NCBI GenBank assembly: GCA_903933995.1
Contig: CAIZMD010000506.1
Coordinates: 1 to 12,117 of the forward strand
DNA: 12,117 nucleotides
Direction: 5' to 3'
Source of the DNA: an uncultured Bacteroidota bacterium
GTDB lineage: Bacteria > Bacteroidota > Bacteroidia > Chitinophagales > Chitinophagaceae
The position numbers and the translations under genes were made by a program. Below are positions 5,997 through 12,117 of this stretch, piece after piece. Each line of letters opens with the position of its first letter. Within the stretch, counting starts at the first letter, position 1. A model generated the notes under the pieces. The model searched no databases. It saw nothing but the letters and a program-made list of their open reading frames with translations, and was not told the origin of the DNA.

Positions 5997-6010
5997 GATG
6001 TCCACCTATT
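5997..6010 (-). promoter_or_regulatory. Inverted match to the shared element, upstream of the WYL regulator
   Basis: On the minus strand this reads AATAGGTGGACATC, 13/14 identical to AATAGGTGGTCATC in the element before the vWA gene. It overlaps the dyad AGGTG-atgtc-CACCT (5993-6007) and lies 32 bp before the WYL start at 6043. It is a possible binding site for the WYL protein. The rest of the 50-bp element is not present here. Confidence 0.4.
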
Positions 6011-6042
6011 GGTAACCCGTTTGTGAACCCAGAATTATTTTC

Positions 6043-7035
6043 ATGCCCAGTAACAAATCTGCCCTTTTGCGTTACAGGATTATTGATGGTTGCTTGACCA
6101 ATAGCATGCACCCCTATCCTAGCATCGATTTTATCAGAAGAAAAATTGAAGGACAGCTTAACAGCGATATTTCAGAGTCCATGATTCGCAAAGACTTTGC
6201 TGCCATGAAAGATGTGTATACCGCACCCATTCAGTTTAATAAAACCAGGGGTGGTTACTATTATGCAGAGGAAGGCTTTTCTATTAAAGAGTTTCCCTTA
6301 ACCAATGAAGAGATCTCGGCACTGGACTTTTCAACAGCTTTGCTACACAATCTAAAAGACACGCAAATCTTCAAGCAGTTTGAGAACGCCATCAACAAAC
6401 TCATTGAAGGGTACAGGATTAGCAAGGTCTTGGGCAAGTCAGAAAAACAGTTGATTCAGATTGAGGAACCGGTAAAGACCCAGGGTAATCAGTGGTTAGA
6501 ACCCATTTTGAATGCTATTATTGAACTGAAAACCTTGAATATCACTTATGCCCGTTATGGGGGAGAGCCAAAGGAACACGTGGTATCGGCCTGCTTACTC
6601 AAGGAATATCATAATCGTTGGTACTTAGTTGGTCATTCCAAAAGAAGTGACAGCTTATTGGTGATGGCATTAGACAGAATCCAAAACATATCATCTTGCC
6701 AAGAACCATTTGCCAGTATAGATCAGTTTCAGCCAGACGAGTTTTTCAAATACAGTTTTGGTATTACCCAGTTTCACGATGTTAGTCCAGAGAAGATCTT
6801 ACTCAAATTCAACCCACACACGGCACAATACATTATCAGCCAACCCCTGCACCATAGCCAACAAGTAATCATTGAAAACGAAACTGAGGTTGTGGTACAA
6901 CTAGAAGTTTATATAAGCCAGGAATTAATCATGGCTATTTTAAGTCATGGGTCAGCCGTAGAAGTGCTAGAGCCTAAATTTTTTAGAGACCGAATAAAAG
7001 AACAAATAAGCGAAATGTTGGTTAAATACCATTAA
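6043..7035 (+). CDS. WYL-domain transcriptional regulator (YafY-like)
   Basis: The protein has 330 residues. An N-terminal helix-turn-helix spans about 1-75 (RYRIIDGCLTNSMHPYPSID ... ESMIRKDFAAMK), followed by a linker helix and a WYL domain from about 150. The name-giving residues W193-Y194-L195 lie in HNRWYLVGHS, followed by ALDRIQNI (209-216), which is the usual pattern. The C-terminal extension (WCX-like, about 245-330) is also present. WYL proteins bind ligands, probably nucleic acids or nucleotides, and often control phage-defence and other conflict systems such as BREX and CBASS (BrxR, CapW). Here it stands 95 bp after the HEPN gene and 76 bp before the zeta-toxin unit. A match to the element shared by the two promoters at 8186 and 10094 lies just upstream, making it the leading candidate regulator for the vWA-AAA set. 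Confidence 0.9.
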   Translation: MPSNKSALLRYRIIDGCLTNSMHPYPSIDFIRRKIEGQLNSDISESMIRKDFAAMKDVYTAPIQFNKTRGGYYYAEEGFSIKEFPLTNEEISALDFSTALLHNLKDTQIFKQFENAINKLIEGYRISKVLGKSEKQLIQIEEPVKTQGNQWLEPILNAIIELKTLNITYARYGGEPKEHVVSACLLKEYHNRWYLVGHSKRSDSLLVMALDRIQNISSCQEPFASIDQFQPDEFFKYSFGITQFHDVSPEKILLKFNPHTAQYIISQPLHHSQQVIIENETEVVVQLEVYISQELIMAILSHGSAVEVLEPKFFRDRIKEQISEMLVKYH

Positions 7036-7111
7036 GATAGAAGGGAGATAACTGGTTTTGTAAATAAGAATTGATAATTTCAACTATTCAAGGTTTTTAT
7101 TAACTTTAAGT

Positions 7112-7393
7112 ATGCCAACCGCTACAAAAACAAAAAAAGCTACTACTAAGCAAACAGCAAAAGCAAAGGTTGCGTCTAAGTCAAAAAATAAGACCAATTA
7201 CCTAACTAAGCGAATATTGGAGCAGGCTGCAAATACCGGATTTGCAAGAGCTGCTGAACAAACCATGAAAGTAATGGGATACAATGTTATTGTTCAAGGT
7301 GATTGGGTTGTGAAAAAGCACCAAGATGGAACAATTGAGAAAATTAGCAAGCTAGAGAAATCAAAAACAAAAACTAAGCTTGTCCTCGACTAA
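7112..7393 (+). CDS. Small basic protein, candidate antitoxin to the zeta-like kinase
   Basis: The protein has 93 residues. Residues 1-30 are almost all Lys, Ala, Thr and Ser and probably disordered, able to bind nucleic acid. The remainder (YLTKRILEQAANTGFARAAE, then QTMKVMGYNVIVQGDWVVKKHQDGTIEKI) is a small folded domain that I recall as the usual upstream partner of zeta-toxin-like kinases in Bacteroidota and Proteobacteria. Its end overlaps the kinase frame by 14 bp, showing translational coupling. The inferred role is neutralising the kinase. TAACTTTA (7101-7108), similar to the -7 box, lies directly before the ATG but would give a leaderless mRNA. Confidence 0.7.
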   Translation: MPTATKTKKATTKQTAKAKVASKSKNKTNYLTKRILEQAANTGFARAAEQTMKVMGYNVIVQGDWVVKKHQDGTIEKISKLEKSKTKTKLVLD

Positions 7394-8180
7394 AACTCCT
7401 AAAGAATTAAGGTTACGCGTATTTGCTGGCCCCAATGGTTCTGGAAAAAGTACCGTCATCCAATATGTTCGTGATTATGATACTGGAACGGGACCTATAG
7501 ATTTTGGATATTATATAAATGCTGACGAACTAGCTCAATCACTCAGAACAGGAAGCTTTGATTTTAGTCAGTTTGATCTATCAACTGATGCAAAAACATT
7601 TAAAGCAACTGCAATTGCCTCAGGCCTGATCAATAAAAAATTCCCCGAAGAGACTTTTGTAAAAGTATTCAAACTCAGCAAAAACAAACTGGAGCTAAAA
7701 GATTCCAAATATGTTGAGCAGTTGGCACAAATTCTTGCTGACTTTTTAAGAAAACAATTACTGATACATCAAAAGAGATTTTCTTTTGAAACGGTATTTT
7801 CTCATGAGTCAAAATTAGATATCATGAGAGAAGCCAAAGCAAATGGGTATAAAGTATATTTGTATTTTGTTTCAACCGAAACTCCTGAAATCAACAAAGC
7901 AAGGGTTTTAAGTAGAAAAGCTCAGGGAGGTCATGATGTACCGCCAGAATTAATTGAATCTAGGTATTATAGGTCGTTGGATTTTCTTTATGAAGCATGT
8001 CAGATTGCTTATCAAGTTTTCTTCTTTGACAATTCAACAGACGGAAAGGAATCTAATATGTATGCCCACTTTAAAATGGTAAATGGAAAGAAAAAGTGGG
8101 ACGATATGAAAATGGAAGACCTACCCAGGTGGTTTGTCAAATATTATCTTGACAAAATTCCCAATCCCAAAATCAAATAA
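7380..8180 (+). CDS. Zeta-toxin-like P-loop kinase
   Basis: The protein has 266 residues. It contains the P-loop AGPNGSGKST at 16-25, NADEL at 47-51 (the Asp of zeta toxins that activates the substrate), FSFETVFS at 134-141, and the LID-like RVLSRKAQGGHDVPPELIES at 175-194 followed by RYYRSL. This order is that of the zeta-toxin/COG4185 family, which in zeta and PezT phosphorylates UDP-N-acetylglucosamine and blocks cell-wall synthesis. No ATG lies between the frame's upstream stop (7353-7355) and the P-loop, so TTG at 7380, within the upstream gene, is the likely start. Chain length is normal. The substrate of this branch is not proven. No terminator is obvious after it; the shared element starts 6 bp after the stop. 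Confidence 0.85.
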   Translation: MSSTKTPKELRLRVFAGPNGSGKSTVIQYVRDYDTGTGPIDFGYYINADELAQSLRTGSFDFSQFDLSTDAKTFKATAIASGLINKKFPEETFVKVFKLSKNKLELKDSKYVEQLAQILADFLRKQLLIHQKRFSFETVFSHESKLDIMREAKANGYKVYLYFVSTETPEINKARVLSRKAQGGHDVPPELIESRYYRSLDFLYEACQIAYQVFFFDNSTDGKESNMYAHFKMVNGKKKWDDMKMEDLPRWFVKYYLDKIPNPKIK

Positions 8181-8185
8181 GTCAG

Positions 8186-8234
8186 AATATAAATAGGTGG
8201 TCATCAGCTCTAATAGGTTTGAGGTCACTTACAA
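8186..8234 (+). promoter_or_regulatory. Shared promoter element, copy A (before the vWA gene)
   Basis: The stretch contains AATATAAATAGGTGGTCATC (8186-8205), the -7 box match TAGGTTTG (8214-8221) and TCACTTACAA (8225-8234). All three recur with near-identical spacing in copy B at 10094. No TTTG -33 box is present; the first block sits roughly where it would be, so the promoter may depend on a regulator bound there. The palindrome ACAAGCTTGT (8231-8240) follows. Confidence 0.65.
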
Positions 8235-8269
8235 GCTTGTAGAGAATTCAAAAGGGTAAAAACCGGGGA

Positions 8270-8294
8270 TACTTTTGTTTTCATAAAAACAAAA
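8270..8294 (+). promoter_or_regulatory. Second -7-like box and hairpin directly before the vWA start
   Basis: TACTTTTG (8270-8277) is an exact TAnnTTTG match. Overlapping it, TTTTGTTTT (8273-8281) and AAAACAAAA (8286-8294) form a perfect 9-bp inverted repeat with a CATA loop, ending one base before the ATG at 8296. In the longer transcript from copy A it could hide the A-rich initiation region and limit translation. Confidence 0.4.
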
Positions 8295-8295
8295 T

Positions 8296-8931
8296 ATGAA
8301 AAAGAGAAAGACTATTTACCATTTGATTGTTGACAAAAGCGGTTCCATGAATGACTGTTTAGAACAAACTATTAATGGATTTAATGAACAAGTAAACAGA
8401 ATTAAGGCGCTAGAGATTGAGTTTGAGGATGAAGAAATGACTATTGGGTTAACCACGTTCAATTCAAATGTGAAACAAAACTATTTTGCTGTTAAACCTA
8501 GTGAAACAGTTCCATTGACTATGGAAGATTACAGACCTAATGGATCAACAGCCCTTTTAGATGCCATAGGACTAACCATACAGCAAATAGAATCTGCCAT
8601 TAAACTAATTCCAGATGCAGTCAAAACCTCTGTTGTAGTAGTTATCTTAACTGATGGTTATGAAAACGCTTCCAGAATCTTTGACTTAAATGCTATTCAA
8701 CATAAAATTTCAAAACTTCAAGAAGAAGGAAATTGGACATTTAGTTTTATTGGTGCAACATTAGATGCGGTAGATATAGCCTATAAAATGTCTATCAATA
8801 AAAACAACAGTTATGTTTTTGAGAAACAAAAAATGAATTCAGAGGTTTGGGACAAACTTTCTGATTCTATGAGCGGCTATTTCAATAAAAAGAAAGCAGG
8901 GAAAAATTTTAATAATTTATTTGAGGATTAA
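8296..8931 (+). CDS. von Willebrand factor A (vWA) domain protein
   Basis: The protein has 211 residues and consists of one vWA domain. The metal-ion site (MIDAS) is complete: D13-K-S15-G-S17 in IVDKSGSMND, T85 in PNGSTALLDA, and D110 in VVVILTDGYENAS. There is no signal peptide or membrane segment, so it is cytoplasmic. vWA proteins bind partner proteins through the metal site and often work with an AAA ATPase, as in the MoxR and chelatase pairs. An AAA gene lies two genes downstream. The next gene starts 1 bp after this stop, so the two are co-translated. The tail is basic (NKKKAGKNFNNLF). It is probably the adaptor of a three-gene system. Confidence 0.9.
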   Translation: MKKRKTIYHLIVDKSGSMNDCLEQTINGFNEQVNRIKALEIEFEDEEMTIGLTTFNSNVKQNYFAVKPSETVPLTMEDYRPNGSTALLDAIGLTIQQIESAIKLIPDAVKTSVVVVILTDGYENASRIFDLNAIQHKISKLQEEGNWTFSFIGATLDAVDIAYKMSINKNNSYVFEKQKMNSEVWDKLSDSMSGYFNKKKAGKNFNNLFED

Positions 8932-8932
8932 T

Positions 8933-10066
8933 ATGAAGGTACATCTAATCAGGAGTGCAGAACTAGACAAGGAATTGTTTACTTCCGTTGTTACATTGTT
9001 GCAGGCGGTGCCTGGTCCAATTAAATTCAGCTTTGACGCAGATAGTATTATTGATTTTGACCAAGATGAAATAGAAAGAAAAACCTTTGAGGACGAAGAG
9101 GAATTTGTAACAACAATCAACTATAGTTTAAAAGCTGAAAAAGGAAGTTATTTCTTTCCTAGAAATTCAGGTGTTACTTCGTGGAAAACGCTTTTTAATA
9201 AGTGTAATGACTATAGGAGAAAAAACAAAGTTGATAATGCAGAGTTTGTTTTCCTTTTAACTGAATTACCCAACAATAAAAACTGGTTTGCATCTGTTGA
9301 TGAGAATAATCCCTTGAATGGTTTTATTCATGCTGCTGATTGGTCTTTTTATATTGATTGCCCAGAACAGTTTCCTATTGCCTATGAAGTGATTGCTTTG
9401 TTTTTGCATTATCATACTTACAGTAGTTTGGATGAGATGAAAGAGAATGTTCATCAAAAAGCTATTGGATGTATCAATGACTTCTGTTTAAACAAAAAAG
9501 ACATCATCCTAAAACTCAGAACAGCCGATATCTGCAGCACTTGCATGATGAAAATTAAAACCAGGCTGTCTCAATTGATGATTAGGCATGCCCTAGAAAT
9601 AATGGAATCATTGAGGGTGAAAATGCTTTACTCTCAAAACTTTAAACAAGAATCACCATTAAGCAAAATACTGATAGACAGGAATAAAAAAATATTTCTA
9701 CCGGATTTTGAAAATATTGAAATCAAGTTAACTCCACTTGAGAAGGCACTCTATCTGTTGTTTTTAAAATATCCTAACGGGATTTATATGAGTAGTCTTT
9801 TTGAGCATCGTTCTGAACTTTATGAGATTTATGGAGCAATATCCAGTAATGGGGATTTGCAGGAGATGAAACAACGTATAGATGATCTGGTTAATGCGCT
9901 GAGCGATTCGGCTTCACAAAAAATCTCTAAGATTAAAAAGGCTTTTGAAAATGCTATTGGAGAGGACTTGGCTAAAAACTATTATATAAAGGGTGGAAAT
10001 GGAGAAGTAAAAAGAATCATTCTAGATAGGTCTTTGGTAGTCTTACCCAACTCAATTAGTTCCTAA
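8933..10066 (+). CDS. Conserved protein with archaemetzincin-like cysteine site and C-terminal winged-helix-like domain
   Basis: The protein has 377 residues. ATG at 8933 is chosen, 1 bp after the vWA stop; the in-frame TTG at 8921 would lie inside the vWA gene. A middle region has NWFASVDENNPLNGFIHAADW (117-128 and 129-137). Cysteines C180, C185, C201 and C204 (GCINDFC ... ADICSTC) follow a Cx4C...CxxC order very like the zinc site of archaemetzincins. The HExxH active site expected about 30 residues before is absent; YEVIA (151-155) stands there. Residues 265-370 (LTPLEKALYLLFLKYPNGIY ... NYYIKGGNGEVKRIILDR) form a helix-rich, perhaps winged-helix domain that I remember as widespread in Bacteroidota hypothetical proteins. 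A zinc-binding non-protease or a divergent protease is possible. The function is unknown; linkage to vWA and AAA genes suggests an effector or substrate receptor. Confidence 0.7.
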   Translation: MKVHLIRSAELDKELFTSVVTLLQAVPGPIKFSFDADSIIDFDQDEIERKTFEDEEEFVTTINYSLKAEKGSYFFPRNSGVTSWKTLFNKCNDYRRKNKVDNAEFVFLLTELPNNKNWFASVDENNPLNGFIHAADWSFYIDCPEQFPIAYEVIALFLHYHTYSSLDEMKENVHQKAIGCINDFCLNKKDIILKLRTADICSTCMMKIKTRLSQLMIRHALEIMESLRVKMLYSQNFKQESPLSKILIDRNKKIFLPDFENIEIKLTPLEKALYLLFLKYPNGIYMSSLFEHRSELYEIYGAISSNGDLQEMKQRIDDLVNALSDSASQKISKIKKAFENAIGEDLAKNYYIKGGNGEVKRIILDRSLVVLPNSISS

Positions 10067-10093
10067 AAGAACCTAACTCAAACCCAGCGCCAC

Positions 10094-10143
10094 AATATAA
10101 ATAGGCGGTCATCTGACAATTTAGGTTTGTGTTTCACTTACAA
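10094..10143 (+). promoter_or_regulatory. Shared promoter element, copy B (before the AAA gene)
   Basis: AATATAAATAGGCGGTCATC (10094-10113) differs from copy A by one base. TAGGTTTG (10122-10129) and TCACTTACAA (10134-10143) follow with the same order and almost the same spacing (one-base indel). GGTTTGT (10124-10130) and ACAAACC (10140-10146) make a perfect 7-bp inverted repeat across the predicted transcription start. The AAA gene therefore seems to have its own promoter under the same control as the vWA gene. Confidence 0.65.
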
Positions 10144-10154
10144 ACCAACGTCAA

Positions 10155-11234
10155 ATGAATGCATACAAAACCCCGCTATTAGATAAAACCTTACAAATAT
10201 TCTCACCCTTTAATAATGACGTGGAGCCCATTAGGCTGTATTTTGCTTATTTCCAAATTATCCCAAATATCAAACGCATCAGGGATTTGCAGGGAGAGAA
10301 GTTTAGGGTTTGGACAGAAACCAAATACGCTCATCTGCTAGAGAGTAGTCATTTATCGGAGTACTATGATCATACTTCCAAACGCTTTGACCTAGACGAC
10401 CAGTATTTTATCATGCCGGAAGGCATTGTATTGAGGATAGACAAAAACAGGGTGAGTATTTATTACAAGCCATCAACCAGTGCCATTGCAGAAGCGCTGG
10501 CCAAGGAAGCTTTGAAGTTTAAAAAGAAAGCAGTTACCAATCAGAGCATCAAGATGGTAGCCCATGGGCCAGATGGTTTAGATACCTATTCTATTAAAAT
10601 TAAAAAGCCGGTTTTAGACCTGAACCTCCATTACAATGAAGATCTGGCCGAGTTTCATGCAAGGAATTTGAAGAACCTGAAAAAGCAGGAGAAAAGTGGT
10701 CTCTATCTTTTCTATGGTTTACCCGGAACAGGTAAATCAACCTATATCAGGTACCTAATTAGGTCAATTAATAAAGAAGTGATTTTTATCCCGCCAGGAT
10801 TGGCCGGTATTTTTGATAGTCCGGCTATAACCAAATTCCTTTTGTCAAACAGGAACACCGTATTTGTCATAGAAGACGCAGAGGAACTCTTGGTCTCAAG
10901 GGATTTAAACAAGAATAGCAGTGTCTCTATGCTCCTCAACCTGACCGATGGCCTTCTTGGAGAAACCCTGGGCATTCAAATCATTGCCACATTTAATACA
11001 GACCTGAATAATATTGACAAAGCCCTGTTGAGAAAGGGTAGACTATTGGGTATGTATGAGTTTAAACCACTGAGCATTAACCGGTCCGTAGCCCTTTTGG
11101 AGAAAAGAGGAATCAAGCCGGCCATGGTGCATCAACCCATGACACTGGCAGAGATCTTTAATAAAGAACAGATTGATTATCAATACCAGAAGGCCAATAG
11201 ACCAGCAATTGGGTTCTTGTCAAATAAGGTTTGA
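10155..11234 (+). CDS. AAA-family ATPase, BCS1-like core
   Basis: The protein has 359 residues. An N-terminal domain of about 150 residues, unlike known AAA partners, precedes the ATPase core. It contains Walker A GLPGTGKST (188-196), Walker B VFVIED (236-241) with E240 and D241, sensor 1 N281 in ATFNTD, and LLRKGRL (291-297) with the likely arginine finger. The layout ATFNTDLNNIDKALLRKGR is that of BCS1/FtsH-type AAA proteins. The end has TLAEIFN and AIGF, seen in other stand-alone Bacteroidota AAA proteins from memory. It likely forms a ring that remodels or unfolds a protein, probably with the vWA protein as adaptor and the Cys-site protein as partner. It lies 88 bp after that gene with its own copy of the shared promoter element. 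Confidence 0.88.
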   Translation: MNAYKTPLLDKTLQIFSPFNNDVEPIRLYFAYFQIIPNIKRIRDLQGEKFRVWTETKYAHLLESSHLSEYYDHTSKRFDLDDQYFIMPEGIVLRIDKNRVSIYYKPSTSAIAEALAKEALKFKKKAVTNQSIKMVAHGPDGLDTYSIKIKKPVLDLNLHYNEDLAEFHARNLKNLKKQEKSGLYLFYGLPGTGKSTYIRYLIRSINKEVIFIPPGLAGIFDSPAITKFLLSNRNTVFVIEDAEELLVSRDLNKNSSVSMLLNLTDGLLGETLGIQIIATFNTDLNNIDKALLRKGRLLGMYEFKPLSINRSVALLEKRGIKPAMVHQPMTLAEIFNKEQIDYQYQKANRPAIGFLSNKV

Positions 11235-11314
11235 GAATTCATTATAGAAAATGACAAATCTCATTCGCAAAACAGTAAATAATTCAGTAATTTGTAATCC
11301 CCCCCTTGAAGTGT

Positions 11315-12117
11315 ATGTTAGCACCCCCAAGGCACATTCTGTCAAAGTCTACGTTTATGAAGGGCTGTCAATGCCCTAAGGCGCTCTGGATGTATAAACA
11401 CCAGCCGGACTTGCGTGCAGCAGTATCAAACAGCCAACAAGCCATTTTTGACCAAGGAACCAGTGTAGGTAAACTGGCGGAGCAATTGTTTCCCGGAGGT
11501 GTAGACGCCCGCCCGGTAGATACTTATTCCTATCAGCAATCGGTGGTAGACACTTTTAACTATGTACAAGCAGGGCATAAAGTGATCTATGAAGCGGCAT
11601 TTCAGCATGACCAGGTATTGGCGGCCCTAGACATTTTGGTTCAGAAAAGGGGTAAATGGCAGGCGTTTGAGGTAAAAAGCAGTACCAGCGTAAAAGATAC
11701 TTTCTTACAAGACGCGGCATTGCAGTACTATGTGATTACCCAGGCGGGACTGCCCTTGGTAGACTTTAGCATTGTCTATATTAACAATGAATATGAGCGA
11801 TACAGAGATCTAGACATAGCCCAACTCTTTACCATAGAGTCTGTATTGGATCAGATTCTGGAGCTTCAACCCCAAATAGCCGCCAAGATTCCCCAACTCA
11901 AAGAAGTGCTGAAACAAAAAACAGTACCCGAACAAGCCATCGGGCCACACTGCTCAGACCCTTATGCCTGTGATTTTACAGACCATTGCTGGCAGCATCT
12001 ACCTGAAGATTCGGTATTTGACCTACGGGGCCATAGCGCTGGGGCCAAATCTTTTGACTTGTATGAACAAGGCATCTTGAGTTTGTTAGACATACCAGAT
12101 GACTATCCCCTGAATAC
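11315..12117 (+). CDS. DUF2779-type protein with PD-(D/E)XK nuclease-like domain, 5' part (cut by window end)
   Basis: The frame is open from ATG 11315 to the window edge (267 codons). The opening HILSKSTFMKGCQCPKALWM is typical of DUF2779 and Cas4/RecB-like proteins. Residues E93, D106 and E119-V-K121 (FEVKSS), followed by QYYV, give the PD-(D/E)XK pattern. C213, C219 and C225 (CSDPYACDFTDHC, spacing Cx5Cx5C) together with C18 or C20 resemble the four-Cys 4Fe-4S site of Cas4/AddB nucleases. In this family a second, RNase H-like exonuclease domain normally follows; it would lie beyond the window. Its likely role is in DNA processing. A later Met15 at 11357 is an alternative start, but it would cut off the conserved LSKSTF. 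GC content is higher than in the island, so it is probably resident. Confidence 0.85.
   Translation, partial: MLAPPRHILSKSTFMKGCQCPKALWMYKHQPDLRAAVSNSQQAIFDQGTSVGKLAEQLFPGGVDARPVDTYSYQQSVVDTFNYVQAGHKVIYEAAFQHDQVLAALDILVQKRGKWQAFEVKSSTSVKDTFLQDAALQYYVITQAGLPLVDFSIVYINNEYERYRDLDIAQLFTIESVLDQILELQPQIAAKIPQLKEVLKQKTVPEQAIGPHCSDPYACDFTDHCWQHLPEDSVFDLRGHSAGAKSFDLYEQGILSLLDIPDDYPLN

Noticed and set aside
11807..11820. TGAGCGATA in the DUF2779 gene, like the Fic operator core
   Set aside because: A single coding-region copy without the 22-bp register; expected by chance.

Overview
The window looks like an accessory island on the chromosome of a Bacteroidota bacterium, probably a member of the Chitinophagaceae or a near relative. 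This rests on the AT-rich coding style, the lack of Shine-Dalgarno sequences before most starts, several matches to the Bacteroidota -7 promoter box TAnnTTTG, and the protein families present. The taxonomic call is inference; no marker gene is present.

Layout. Two genes cut by the window edges flank the island. On the left (minus strand, 1-798) is the N-terminal half of a cryptochrome/photolyase. On the right (plus strand, from 11315) is the start of a DUF2779-type protein with a PD-(D/E)XK nuclease-like domain and an Fe-S-type cysteine pattern. Between them are toxin-antitoxin-like and regulator genes. (i) At 890-1878 is an overlapping two-gene unit: a GNAT-fold-like protein and a HigA-like helix-turn-helix protein, behind a long inverted repeat. 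(ii) At 1987-2178 is a 63-residue membrane protein. (iii) At 2198-3334 is a minus-strand Fic-family gene with an N-terminal winged helix and a strikingly regular four-site operator array. (iv) At 3411-3970 are the broken tail of a second Fic gene and an orphan XRE antitoxin. (v) At 4262-5947 are two unrecognised proteins and a HEPN RNase-like protein. (vi) At 6043-7035 is a WYL-domain regulator. (vii) At 7112-8180 are a small basic protein and an overlapping zeta-toxin-like kinase. (viii) At 8296-11234 is a set of three genes: a von Willebrand A (vWA) protein, a protein with an archaemetzincin-like cysteine site, and a BCS1-like AAA ATPase.

How the parts may work together. The clearest candidate for an undescribed system is set (viii), possibly with the WYL regulator. 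The intergenic regions before the vWA gene and before the AAA gene share an element of about 50 bp containing AATATAAATAGGyGGTCATC, a TAGGTTTG promoter box and TCACTTACAA. A 14-bp match (13/14) to part of it lies, inverted, just upstream of the WYL gene. This suggests that two transcription units of one system are co-regulated, perhaps by the WYL protein. The second notable structure is the Fic operator array: four ATCGCTCA half-sites with centres exactly 22 bp apart, two in each orientation, directly before a Fic gene whose catalytic His is replaced by Gln. No tRNA, rRNA, CRISPR array or intact insertion sequence was seen.
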